Assembly (NCBI RefSeq): GCF_001592965.1
Contig: NZ_LRPC01000028.1
Span: forward strand, 186,001-250,000
Direction: 5' to 3'
Source of the DNA: Roseivirga spongicola
GTDB taxonomy: Bacteria; Bacteroidota; Bacteroidia; Cytophagales; Cyclobacteriaceae
Length of the DNA: 64,000 bases
Shown: positions 1 through 10,338 of the stretch, piece by piece
Layout of the letters: every line of letters begins with the position of its first letter
Numbering within the stretch: position 1 is the first letter of the stretch
The notes under the pieces: model-generated
The model's database searches: none
The model's input: the letters and a program-made list of their open reading frames with translations, nothing else
Told to the model about the DNA's origin: nothing
Made by a program: the position numbers and the translations under genes

Positions 1-1029
1 TGCAGAAACCTTTCTAGGCTCTTTTATCCATTCTTTGTCCGGATAGTCTTTAGTATAGTCAGGCAGATCAGTGATTCCAGGAAGTTGCATTTTGTCTAGG
101 TAGTAAACACTATCTCCTGAAACGCTATAAATTCCTATTTCAGAATAACCTTGTTCACCACCTACTTTAGATCGGGCGTTGATATCTGTGGTGTAACCCG
201 AATTCGTCACGTAATTAGGGACAATAGTGTTCTGAGCTCCATTTTCTGGTGAATTGTATACCGAAAAACTAACAAACCTACCATCAGGTGATAGTTGAAG
301 GCTTCTGATGTTGGGTAACTCTACGGCATCGCGATTGTCGTTATCACCGAAGCTACCGAAAGAACCAAAACCTCTGAAACTTCTTCTTGGTCTGTTTCTT
401 CTCTCTTTAATTATTTCTGAAGTGTTCAGTTGGTCTTCTCTCAGCCAAGAATCTTGAATTCTATTTCCTGAGTTACCATTACCTACACCTCTTCGGCTGG
501 GAGATTCATCTTCACGCCCATAGTTTACAATAAAATTGGTGAGCTGAGTGATTAATCCAGTTTCTGTATTGATTGTGAATAGATTGTCTTCAACTACAAA
601 TGAGATTACATTCTCTTTATGAAAGCTCGGATTGGTTTCTCTGTCATTGGTAGCTGTAAGGCGACTAACCTTCTCAGACTTCAATTCTTTAATGTAGATA
701 TCTCCACCTTCTGTATATACAATTTTAGTTTTGTCTTGGTTAAACTCATAGTTAGAAGGCCAGCCTTCACTAGTGTCGTCTATCTTTTCGGGTGTTCCAC
801 CGTCTTTACTTATTTGGTAGGCTGATACTTCGCCATTTCCGTCTGGATCCCAGTAAAAGAAGATGTTTTTGCTGTCTTTCGACCAGCTAACACGCGAAGG
901 AGAGGTTCCTATAAACTTTTCAGGAGCCTGCATAATCTCTTCAACAGTAAGCTGGCTTAAAGGCTTGGTTTGAGCCGAAGCATAAACAGCAAACAGTAGT
1001 AATAAACCGAATAGTCCGATCTTTCTCAT
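1..1029 (-). CDS. S9 family (DPP IV/prolyl oligopeptidase-like) peptidase, N-terminal part, cut by window edge
   Basis: Reading leftward from ATG at 1029, the frame stays open for 343 codons to the window edge, so only the N-terminal part is present. It begins with a clear signal peptide (MRKIGLFGLLLLFAVYASAQ) with an A-Q cleavage end typical of Bacteroidota. What follows looks like the beta-propeller of dipeptidyl-peptidase IV/S9 enzymes: blades with patterns such as RVSWSKDSKNIFFYWDPDG, KIVYTEGGDIY and LQLSPDGRFVSFSVYN. The region around residues 195-235 is rich in R, G, F and D. The catalytic alpha/beta-hydrolase domain would lie outside the window. A secreted or periplasmic peptidase is likely from the propeller and signal peptide; peptidase activity itself cannot be seen here. 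Confidence 0.8.
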   Translation of the reverse strand, partial: MRKIGLFGLLLLFAVYASAQTKPLSQLTVEEIMQAPEKFIGTSPSRVSWSKDSKNIFFYWDPDGNGEVSAYQISKDGGTPEKIDDTSEGWPSNYEFNQDKTKIVYTEGGDIYIKELKSEKVSRLTATNDRETNPSFHKENVISFVVEDNLFTINTETGLITQLTNFIVNYGREDESPSRRGVGNGNSGNRIQDSWLREDQLNTSEIIKERRNRPRRSFRGFGSFGSFGDNDNRDAVELPNIRSLQLSPDGRFVSFSVYNSPENGAQNTIVPNYVTNSGYTTDINARSKVGGEQGYSEIGIYSVSGDSVYYLDKMQLPGITDLPDYTKDYPDKEWIKEPRKVSA

Positions 1030-1233
1030 GTCTCTATTTAGATTTTAAGGTAATGGTCAAACATACTTAAAATGCAAATAACCTGTTTGAGAAATATGTC
1101 GAGAGGCAATAAATAATGAAGTCCCGTTTTAAGACTTTTTGTCCCGATTTGGTCTTTAGCGATGGTGTGGTAGAAAGTACATCTTACATTTTTTTGCTTA
1201 TGAGCCACTTTTATTAGGCAGAAATATTATGGC

Positions 1234-1650
1234 ATGATTAAGGTTGCTTTTGGTGCCAGAGTGAATAACGGAAGAAAAAAGATACTAATTGTAGAAGACG
1301 ATCCAGGGATGCAAAAACTGGTTAGTTTTCATTTAAAGGATCTTTACGACCTGAAAGTTGTATCTGATGGTTGGGAGGCCTTCACAATTCTTAATGAGGA
1401 TAGTGATCCTCAAGATTTAATCCTCACCGATATTGAAATGACTGAGTTAGATGGCCTTAAACTCATTGAGATGTTGGACGATATCCCAGAATACAGGCAG
1501 ATTCCGGTAATAGTGATGAGTTCTACAGTTCAAAAAAATGATGAACTCCAATTAGATTTTCAGAACTACTTTGGCTGTCTGCCGAAACCAGTAGTTCCGG
1601 CAGAATTATACCTAAAAATAGAGGAAGCCTTTTGCTCAAGAATTGGCTGA
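1234..1650 (+). CDS. Stand-alone response regulator receiver protein
   Basis: A 138-residue single receiver domain with no output domain, of CheY type. After a short basic extension it shows the acidic pair E21-D22-D23 (ILIVEDD), the phospho-acceptor D66 in LILTDIEM, the S/T signalling position at S96/S97 and the conserved lysine K118 in LPKPV. Such proteins relay phosphoryl groups or act by binding partners. No histidine kinase lies in the window. The stop codon (1648-1650) directly abuts the stop codon of the converging NtrC-type regulator, with no bases between them. The ATG at 1234 is used because the other nearby ATG (1229) is out of frame; the core domain would also fit a start a few codons later. 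Confidence 0.88.
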   Translation: MIKVAFGARVNNGRKKILIVEDDPGMQKLVSFHLKDLYDLKVVSDGWEAFTILNEDSDPQDLILTDIEMTELDGLKLIEMLDDIPEYRQIPVIVMSSTVQKNDELQLDFQNYFGCLPKPVVPAELYLKIEEAFCSRIG

Positions 1651-3012
1651 TTATTCTTCTCCTTCCATTTCTTTTAAATACCTGTAAATACTGGACTTCC
1701 CGATGTCTAGCTTTTTAGCTACCAGCAATACGTTGTTGTCATATTTATCTAAAAAGTGCCTGATTATTTTAAATGTATAGTCTCTCAAGGTCATCTCTTC
1801 AAACAAGAATTGCCCTTCTTTTTGTAAGCTGTTAAATGTAATGTCTTCAACTTCAATGAGTTTATCTTCACACATTACGGCAGCCAATTCTATTACAGAC
1901 TTCAGTTCTCTTACATTGCCAGGAAAAGGATAGGATATAAGCTTATTCTGTGCTTCTTTACTCAGCTTGATATTTCCTAGTTTGTTCTCTTTGGCAAAGT
2001 TGCCCAGTAGATGTTTCGCTATTAAAATTACGTCTTGTCCACGGTCTCTAAGAGGAGGGAGTTCGATAGGAATTCCTAAAAGCCTATAATAGAGATCTTC
2101 TCTAAAATTCCCTGCCTTTACTTCTTCAGCAAGGTTTCTATGTGTGGCTACAATTACGCGTACATCGAATTTTACCACTTCATTACCACCAATTCTAGTG
2201 AGTTCTCTTTCTTGTAATACCCTCAGTAGTTTGGCCTGAAGGTTAATATCCATTTCACCAATTTCATCTAAGAAAAGTGTACCTTGATTGGCTTCTTCAA
2301 ACTTGCCTTTTCTTCTCGCTATTGCTCCGGTAAACGCTCCTTTTTCATGTCCGAATAGCTCACTTTCTATTAGGTTCTCCGGAATTGCCGCAATATTTAC
2401 CGCTACAAAAGGCTTAGATTTTTTGTCTGAATTGTGGTGAATGGCTTTTGCTACTACCTCTTTTCCAGTTCCAGTTTCTCCAGTAATAGATACAGTAATG
2501 TTCGTTTTTACCGCTTTTTGCATCATTTTGAAAACCCGCTGTATAGCAGGGCTTTCACCAATAATGCTGTTATCGAACTCATACTTCTGATTCAATTCTT
2601 CCTTCAAAGCATTGATTTCGCTTGTCAGTGAATCGAATCTCTTGGCATTATTAATGGCGTTTAATAAGCGGTCTTTGGTTTCATTATCTTTAGTGATATA
2701 GTCATAAGCTCCGTGCTTAAGTAAAGAAACTGCCGTATTAATGCTTTCCTGAGAAGAAACTACAATTACCTGAATATCAGGGTTGTATTTCTTTATTTCC
2801 ATTAATATATCCTTGCCAGTCATGTCTGGAAGACTATAATCAAGGATTACGATTTTTGGGTTTTCATGCAGGTTTTCTAAACACGACTTTCCATTTTCGA
2901 AAGAATGTACAATATGGTCTGGATTTAACTCTGCAATGTACCGAACTAGTTTCATGTAAAGCGGGTCGTCTTCGACCACAAAAATGCGAACACTCTCAGG
3001 TACGTAATTCAT
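1651..3012 (-). CDS. Sigma-54-dependent response regulator (NtrC family)
   Basis: A full-length 453-residue NtrC-type activator. It has a receiver domain (residues ~8-125; acidic D15-D16, phospho-acceptor D58 in VILDYSLPD, lysine K108). A central AAA+ sigma-54 interaction domain carries Walker A GETGTGKE at 178-185, the sigma-54 contact loop GAFTGA at 225-230 and Walker B LFLDEIGEM near 246-254. The C-terminus is a Fis-type helix-turn-helix (LLVAKKLDIGKSSIYRYL). It should activate RpoN promoters by ATP hydrolysis when phosphorylated. It converges with the single receiver protein, stop codon against stop codon. No cognate kinase or sigma-54 gene is visible, so its targets are unknown. Confidence 0.95.
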   Translation of the reverse strand: MNYVPESVRIFVVEDDPLYMKLVRYIAELNPDHIVHSFENGKSCLENLHENPKIVILDYSLPDMTGKDILMEIKKYNPDIQVIVVSSQESINTAVSLLKHGAYDYITKDNETKDRLLNAINNAKRFDSLTSEINALKEELNQKYEFDNSIIGESPAIQRVFKMMQKAVKTNITVSITGETGTGKEVVAKAIHHNSDKKSKPFVAVNIAAIPENLIESELFGHEKGAFTGAIARRKGKFEEANQGTLFLDEIGEMDINLQAKLLRVLQERELTRIGGNEVVKFDVRVIVATHRNLAEEVKAGNFREDLYYRLLGIPIELPPLRDRGQDVILIAKHLLGNFAKENKLGNIKLSKEAQNKLISYPFPGNVRELKSVIELAAVMCEDKLIEVEDITFNSLQKEGQFLFEEMTLRDYTFKIIRHFLDKYDNNVLLVAKKLDIGKSSIYRYLKEMEGEE

Positions 3013-3132
3013 TCTTATCTATATGGTTGGAAAATGAAAAGTAAAAATTATTTAACAATCTCAATAGCGAATATACGGAGTGCCAACTTCCTTTTTGACT
3101 ATTTTTAGTGGAAAATCCCATACAGACAATAA

Positions 3133-4137
3133 ATGATAGTTGAAGTTAACCCAGCACACTTTCTCAAAACTAGAAAAGGTGAGGTCCGAATTGGTGAGAA
3201 GGCATTTTTTGCAAGTAAATCTTGGGAGTCGGAAATTGAGAAGATCAAAAAAGAAGCTCGATTTTGTATCATTGGTATTCCAGAATGTGTAGGCGTTTTA
3301 GGTAATTTAGGTAGGCCTGGTGCACAGAATGGGTGGGAAGTGTTCCTCTCTTATTTTTTAAATTCTCAAAGTAACCGATTTCTATCGGGAGAAGAGTTTG
3401 TGGTGCTAGGAGCAGTAGATGTAGAGCAGATTCAAGAAAAGGCAGAGCTGCTGAACGATAGCTCAGATTACTACATGCAGAAGCTACACTTGCTATGCGA
3501 AGAGATTGACGATTTGGTAGAGCCAGTGATAAAAAGGGTGAAGGCTCAAGGCCTCATACCAATAGTGATTGGCGGGGGGCATAATAATGCTTACCCAATT
3601 ATAAAAGGGGTTTCGGCAGTGTCTGCTAAGAAAAAAGTGAATGTGATTAACCTAGATGCGCATTGCGATTTTAGAGCGCTAGAGGGTAGGCATAGTGGTA
3701 ATCCGTTTTCATATGCTAGGCAAAAAATGTGTCTGAATAGGTATTTTGCTTTTGGCTTGCACCAGTCTTACAACAATGAGAATATGCTCAAAGCGATGGA
3801 TGCCGATGAACAGGTAAAGTATTCATTCTTAGAAAATATCACATATCTGGAAGAGAATTTAGCAGATGCTATTTCATTTGTTGAAGATGATTTGATAGAG
3901 TGTGGTGTTGAGGTAGATTTAGATGCTATTAGAATGATGCCAACTTCGGCCATTTCTCCAACCGGATTCTCTATGGAGCAAGCTCGCTTGTTTGTGCGAA
4001 AGTGCGTAAAGAGCTTAAACCCATCTTATTTGCACTTAACAGAAGGGGCTCCTACAAATGAAATGCAACGAATAATGGTAGGAAAATCACTCAGTTATTT
4101 AGTGACAGACTTTGCTAAAGCTCTTCTAGATAAATAG
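3133..4137 (+). CDS. Arginase/formimidoylglutamase-family hydrolase
   Basis: A 334-residue ureohydrolase-fold protein. The metal-ligand set of the arginase superfamily is complete: GGGHNN (His), NLDAHCDFR (Asp-x-His-x-Asp) and EVDLDAI (two Asp), which would hold a binuclear Mn centre. Bacteroidota proteins of this type are usually called formimidoylglutamase (the HutG reaction, N-formimidoyl-glutamate to glutamate plus formamide), but no other hut gene is adjacent, so the substrate is uncertain (arginine, agmatine or another guanidino compound is possible). It is followed after 43 bases by an FAD oxidoreductase on the same strand, which may be co-transcribed. Confidence 0.85.
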   Translation: MIVEVNPAHFLKTRKGEVRIGEKAFFASKSWESEIEKIKKEARFCIIGIPECVGVLGNLGRPGAQNGWEVFLSYFLNSQSNRFLSGEEFVVLGAVDVEQIQEKAELLNDSSDYYMQKLHLLCEEIDDLVEPVIKRVKAQGLIPIVIGGGHNNAYPIIKGVSAVSAKKKVNVINLDAHCDFRALEGRHSGNPFSYARQKMCLNRYFAFGLHQSYNNENMLKAMDADEQVKYSFLENITYLEENLADAISFVEDDLIECGVEVDLDAIRMMPTSAISPTGFSMEQARLFVRKCVKSLNPSYLHLTEGAPTNEMQRIMVGKSLSYLVTDFAKALLDK

Positions 4138-4180
4138 TATTTTTGCTTCGCGAAACTTTAGAGATAAATACTCTACCAAT

Positions 4181-5758
4181 ATGCAGAAGACAATTAAAGT
4201 TACCCTTCGACCAGAGGAGGCGTTCAATACCGATCTTTTACAAGAAGCCATTCTTAAGAAGTCAGGGATTAGAGAATCTGATGTCCAAGTAAGGCCTACA
4301 AAACGTTCTATCGATGCTCGTTCAAGAAATGTAAAAGTCAATATGGAAGCCTTGATTTCCATCAAGGAAGACCTGCCTCCATTAATTTCCTACAAAAGAG
4401 ACTATCCTAATGTAACTCATGCTGAGCAAGTGGTGATTGTTGGGTTTGGCCCGGCAGGAATGTTTGCAGCACTTAGGTGCATAGAGTTAGGCTATAAACC
4501 GATTGTAATTGAGCGAGGTAGCGATGTGCAAAAACGTAGGAGAGACCTTGCTGCTATCAACAAAGAGCATATTGTAAACCCTGAATCTAACTACTGCTTT
4601 GGAGAAGGAGGGGCAGGGACTTATTCTGACGGAAAACTCTATACCCGATCTAAGAAACGAGGCGATATTCAGAAATCGCTAGAGATATTGGTAGCACATG
4701 GAGCCACTGAAGAAATTCTAGTAGATGCTCATCCGCATATTGGTACCAATAAACTACCTAAAGTAGTTCAGGAGATCCGTGAGTCTGTCTTAAATGCAGG
4801 AGGTGAAATCCTTTTCGATACTAAGGTGACCGATTTTCTTCTCGAAGGAGAACGAATGAAGGGTGTAGTACTACAAGATGGTAATAAGGTGGAAGGCTTA
4901 GGGGTTGTTTTGGCTACAGGTCACTCTGCTAGGGATATCTTCGAACTGCTGCACAAGAAGAATATTTACATTGAAGCCAAACCGTTCGCTTTGGGAGTAA
5001 GGGTGGAACACCCTCAGCAGCTCATTGATAAGATTCAATATAACTGTGAAGTTGATAGAGGTCCTTGGCTACCAGCTAGTTCATATGCATTAGTTCATCA
5101 AACCTATTTTGATCAAAAGCAAAGGGGAGTTTTTAGTTTCTGCATGTGCCCAGGAGGCTTTATTGTGCCCGCGGCCACTGCACCTGGTGAGATTGTGGTG
5201 AACGGTATGAGTCCGTCTAGGCGCGATTCTAAATATGCCAATTCTGGGATTGTAACGGCAATTGAATTAGAAGATCTTGAGGCTTTTGCCAAGCATGGGC
5301 CTTTAGCTGCATTGGAGTTCCAAAAGCAGATAGAGCAAAGGGCTTTTGAGGTGGCTGGTCAAACTCAGGCTGCTCCGGCACAACGGATGATTGACTTTGT
5401 GAACAACAAAGTTTCCTCTCAACTTAATGATACTTCCTACCAACCTGGGTTGGTGAGTATCTCTATGAATGACGTGCTGCCTGACCATGTTCACGAGCGA
5501 TTGAGGACCGCTTTTAAGGCTTTTGGTAAAAAGGTGAAAGGCTATTACACTAATGAAGCGCAGATTGTGGGAGTGGAAAGTAGAACTTCATCGCCTGTCA
5601 GAATTCCTAGAGACAAAGAGACTTGTGAACATGTGCAGATTAAAGGATTTTATCCGTGCGGAGAAGGTGCTGGTTATGCAGGTGGAATACTTTCAGCAGC
5701 CATGGATGGGGAAAAATGCGCAGATATGTTGATTAAGGCTTACGGGAAGGTTGGTTAA
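4181..5758 (+). CDS. FAD-dependent dehydrogenase/oxidoreductase (COG2509-like)
   Basis: A 525-residue flavoprotein. The N-terminal ~85 residues form a small separate domain (KVTLRPEEAFNTDLL). Then comes a Rossmann dinucleotide-binding motif (VVIVGFGPAGMFAALRC) with ERG marking the end of strand 2. A glycine-rich stretch follows (NYCFGEGGAGTYSDGKLYTR), then a second FAD motif near the C-terminus (FYPCGEGAGYAGGILSAAMDG). This pattern matches a widespread family of uncharacterised FAD-dependent dehydrogenases; the physiological substrate is unknown. It lies 43 bases after the arginase-family gene. Full length, no defects seen. Confidence 0.85.
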   Translation: MQKTIKVTLRPEEAFNTDLLQEAILKKSGIRESDVQVRPTKRSIDARSRNVKVNMEALISIKEDLPPLISYKRDYPNVTHAEQVVIVGFGPAGMFAALRCIELGYKPIVIERGSDVQKRRRDLAAINKEHIVNPESNYCFGEGGAGTYSDGKLYTRSKKRGDIQKSLEILVAHGATEEILVDAHPHIGTNKLPKVVQEIRESVLNAGGEILFDTKVTDFLLEGERMKGVVLQDGNKVEGLGVVLATGHSARDIFELLHKKNIYIEAKPFALGVRVEHPQQLIDKIQYNCEVDRGPWLPASSYALVHQTYFDQKQRGVFSFCMCPGGFIVPAATAPGEIVVNGMSPSRRDSKYANSGIVTAIELEDLEAFAKHGPLAALEFQKQIEQRAFEVAGQTQAAPAQRMIDFVNNKVSSQLNDTSYQPGLVSISMNDVLPDHVHERLRTAFKAFGKKVKGYYTNEAQIVGVESRTSSPVRIPRDKETCEHVQIKGFYPCGEGAGYAGGILSAAMDGEKCADMLIKAYGKVG

Positions 5759-5761
5759 TAG

Positions 5762-5806
5762 TCAATAGTCATTAGACATTGGTTGATAGACAATAGACAT
5801 TCGAAC
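5762..5806. repeat. Degenerate ATAGACATT/GTCAATAG simple repeat just after a stop codon
   Basis: Directly after the FAD-oxidoreductase stop there are imperfect iterations of short words: TCAATAGTCATTAGACATTG, then TTGATAGACAATAGACATT. Related words occur in the hairpin after the tryptophan dioxygenase gene (21627-21669). The rest of the 5759-5970 gap also has an iterated CTTCAAGCTTCAAGCTTCG word near 5931-5949. No gene or clear terminator is visible in this gap. Confidence 0.5.
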
Positions 5807-5970
5807 ATAATTCTTGCCCCAATCCTAAAAGGTTAAGAATAAAGATTCTCGCATTTCTATTTTAAAGAGGTCTCGAATTTGTCGATATCCTGTCTTGAAG
5901 CCTCGAGAAGTGAACGAGGGTGGATTATTCTTCAAGCTTCAAGCTTCGTGCTTCCGACTTCTAGCTGTAT

Positions 5971-7176
5971 TTACTGCATCATTTTAACAGCTTCTTTAAG
6001 GTTGTCTACAAAAGCCTTTTGTTCTTCTGTTAAGGCTAGTGCTTTGGCTTTATTTAATGATTCATTAGCCTGTTTGTAGTTGGCCTGTAGACCTTTGATG
6101 TACCCGAATAAGGCATGAGTTTCAAACCTCTTTTCGTCTATATCTATGGCCTGTGAAAGGAGTGTTTCAGAAAAAGAGATAAGCTCTTCAAAGTCGTAGT
6201 TTTCAATAATCTCTACGGTGGTTGAGATAATGAAATCAGGCTTTTCATCGGTAGAAAGGTGGTTATTCATAAAGCTGTTAACCGTCAGCTTATAATTGTC
6301 TAACTCTTCTCTTTGTAAGTAGTAAATCGATTCTGTAATGTATTGAGCCATTGGTAGTTCGTCTTCTGGGACAAACTGAGGGAGAACTTCTTGAGTCAAC
6401 CTGCTCATTAGGTTTTTATCTCCATATTTTATGGCCAATATGAGGTTATCGTTATATACTCCGCTCAAATAATCGTTAAACTCACTTTGTCCATGAGTTT
6501 TAATCATTTTCTGCTTGTTGGCAGTAATGTACTTGTAGTGTTGAGAGTCTAGACCGTTCTCAAACCGAGTTAGAAACCAGATGTTTTCAACATCCAGATA
6601 ATCCTCCTCAGTAAAGTTAATGGCATAGGCAGTAGCCACCATTTCAGCTTTTTCTGGGTTGGTTCTTTCCAGTATGCCAATAAATTCTAGGTAAGACTCT
6701 CTTTCTAAAGTGCCATTGGTGTAAGACTCTTCTAGCAAAGGCAATACGGCCCAATCATTCAGTGTTTGTTCGCCATAAGCCTGTAGAGTTTTGGCTGGCA
6801 CAAAGCCTTCAATTCTATCGAAAATTTTTGCTTCTGGTGTAAGAAACAGAAGTGTTGGGTAGCTGTCTATTCCATAAAAATCGGCCAGTTGCATTCCAAA
6901 GTCCGATTCTGCATCGAACTTAACGTTGATAAAGTACTCTTCAAAGTAGCCAATAACATCTTTGTCCGTATAAACTTCCTTATCAAGTTTATGGCAATAG
7001 CCACACCAGTCGGTATATGCGTCAATAAAAAGCAATTGTCCATTTGCCGAAGCTTCTTTTAAAACTTCGTCCCACTGCTTTTGATTAGTAACCTCTGTAA
7101 ATTTGAGGCTTTCAATCTCATTGGCGCTTAACCATGAGCCTATTAAAAGCAGAAAAATAGAAAATTGAACTTTCAT
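5971..7176 (-). CDS. Secreted thioredoxin-fold protein (WCGYCH motif)
   Basis: From the ATG at 7176 the product has 401 residues and a good signal peptide (MKVQFSIFLLLIGSWLSA). The frame is open 12 codons further up, but that would bury the signal peptide, so the inner ATG is chosen. A thioredoxin_7-type domain follows at about residues 20-130: LFIDAYTDWCGYCHKLDKEV carries the CxxC redox pair, and DSYPTLLFL has the cis-proline. The remaining ~270 residues are helical and TPR-like (HALFGYIKGLQANYKQANESLNKAKAL). The likely role is a periplasmic thiol-disulfide oxidoreductase or sensor; its partner is unknown. It is divergent from the CoA-binding gene. Confidence 0.82.
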   Translation of the reverse strand: MKVQFSIFLLLIGSWLSANEIESLKFTEVTNQKQWDEVLKEASANGQLLFIDAYTDWCGYCHKLDKEVYTDKDVIGYFEEYFINVKFDAESDFGMQLADFYGIDSYPTLLFLTPEAKIFDRIEGFVPAKTLQAYGEQTLNDWAVLPLLEESYTNGTLERESYLEFIGILERTNPEKAEMVATAYAINFTEEDYLDVENIWFLTRFENGLDSQHYKYITANKQKMIKTHGQSEFNDYLSGVYNDNLILAIKYGDKNLMSRLTQEVLPQFVPEDELPMAQYITESIYYLQREELDNYKLTVNSFMNNHLSTDEKPDFIISTTVEIIENYDFEELISFSETLLSQAIDIDEKRFETHALFGYIKGLQANYKQANESLNKAKALALTEEQKAFVDNLKEAVKMMQ

Positions 7177-7273
7177 TGAATTTATAGCTGTTTCAAACAT
7201 TAACGATTGCAAAGTTAGTTATTGTTATACAATCGGCAGTGTTCTTAAGTTTCATTGGTGTTAATATTGGTTA

Positions 7274-7639
7274 ATGGGAAAGACGGTAATAATTGGCAGT
7301 ACGCCAAAGCCTTATAAGTATGCGCAACAAGCGGCTCAAATGTTGAATGAACGTGATCATGAGTTCATTCCTATGGGGATTACAGAGGGGCAAGTGCAAG
7401 GTAAGAGTATCTTAAATATTTATGATAAACCACAAATTGAAGGGGTTGAAACCATCACATTATACATCAACTCCAAACGACAGTCAGAGTGGTATGACTA
7501 CCTACTTTCTTTGAGTCCTAAGCGCATTATTTTTAATCCTGGTACTGAAAATCAGGAACTTAAAAAACTTGCTGAAGCTCAGGGTATAGAATGTCTCGAA
7601 GCCTGTACATTAGTTATGCTTTCAGTAGGCGTTTACTAG
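7274..7639 (+). CDS. CoA-binding domain protein
   Basis: A 121-residue single-domain Rossmann protein of the CoA_binding_2 type. It starts KTVIIGSTPKPYKYAQQAAQ and has VETITLYINSKRQ and IIFNPGTENQELKKLAEAQG, typical of this family. It resembles the CoA-binding portion of succinyl-CoA synthetase-like proteins without a catalytic domain. Its function is unknown. It sits about 100 bases upstream of gyrB on the same strand; no specific link is known. Confidence 0.8.
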   Translation: MGKTVIIGSTPKPYKYAQQAAQMLNERDHEFIPMGITEGQVQGKSILNIYDKPQIEGVETITLYINSKRQSEWYDYLLSLSPKRIIFNPGTENQELKKLAEAQGIECLEACTLVMLSVGVY

Positions 7640-7728
7640 CATTTTTTTGCTTATATTCGTGCTTTGTTTTGGGGCACATTTCACCCATCTTTTTTCAATC
7701 TATCTGTTTTGAATAATGTGCCCTCTAA

Positions 7729-9705
<1,977 letters not shown>

Positions 9706-9724
9706 TACTATCTAACTATAAACA

Positions 9725-9761
9725 GAAAAGCCACTCTCAGGAAACTGGAAGTGGCTTTTTC
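9725..9761 (+). terminator. Intrinsic terminator after gyrB
   Basis: A 10-bp perfect stem AAAAGCCACT (9726-9735) / AGTGGCTTTT (9750-9759) ends in a run of T. It lies 20 bases after the gyrB stop, and its A-rich left arm means it can also act on the converging minus-strand operon ending at 9793. Confidence 0.85.
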
Positions 9762-9766
9762 ATTTC

Positions 9767-9784
9767 AACTGGTCAGACCAGTAA
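9767..9784. promoter_or_regulatory. FadR/GntR-type palindrome between convergent genes
   Basis: ACTGGTC-A-GACCAGT (9768-9782) is a perfect 7+1+7 palindrome; with one more base on each side it reads AACTGGTCAGACCAGTA. The core TGGTCNGACCA is the type of operator bound by FadR-branch GntR regulators. It sits between the 3' ends of gyrB and mobA, an odd place for an operator, so it may be fortuitous or a transcript-end structure. Confidence 0.35.
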
Positions 9785-9792
9785 CTTTAGTC

Positions 9793-10338
9793 TTAACCTA
9801 GATCTTCAGGATAATTGAGGTTTCTGAATACTTCAGAATCAGTTGAATCTGACAAGTGATGTGGGAGTCTGGTGATGCACTTCTGAAGTGAAAGCTCCCT
9901 CTCGTCTAAGAGTTCGTTCAGGAGACTGGTAGCTTCCGATTTCCATAAAGATGGAAAAGGCTCAATTCGCCCATTGCGTTGAAAGCAACGCACCAGTTCA
10001 TGGTTTCCGAAGGCATCAACAAGCTTCAAAAGCAGATTTTTAGTGAGTTGAGGCATATCCACAGGGATGATCAATAAGTCTTTTCCGATGGACTTTAATC
10101 CTGTAAGAATTCCTCCTAGGGGACCAACTGCTTCAAACTGGTCAATAACAGATGGATAGTTTTCAATCAATTCCTTTTGGTTAGGATTGACAGAAAGATG
10201 AAAGTCTATATTTAACGATGCGAATAGCTCAATGGAATAGGTGAGAAGTGGCTTGCCCTGAAGCATAACACTTGTTTTATCTTGTCCCATTCTAGTGCTC
10301 TTTCCTCCACAGAGTATCAAGCCATGAACACTCTTCAT
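9793..10338 (-). CDS. mobA: Molybdenum cofactor guanylyltransferase MobA
   Basis: 181 residues. It starts with the nucleotidyltransferase signature LILCGGKSTRMGQDK and has the GPLGGILTGL and IIPVDMPQL motifs of MobA, which joins GMP to molybdopterin to make MGD for bis-MGD enzymes. Its ATG overlaps the stop of the FdhF/YdeP-type molybdoenzyme by four bases (ATGA), so it is the last gene of the formate dehydrogenase-like operon and probably supplies its cofactor. It ends facing the gyrB terminator. Confidence 0.93.
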   Translation of the reverse strand: MKSVHGLILCGGKSTRMGQDKTSVMLQGKPLLTYSIELFASLNIDFHLSVNPNQKELIENYPSVIDQFEAVGPLGGILTGLKSIGKDLLIIPVDMPQLTKNLLLKLVDAFGNHELVRCFQRNGRIEPFPSLWKSEATSLLNELLDERELSLQKCITRLPHHLSDSTDSEVFRNLNYPEDLG

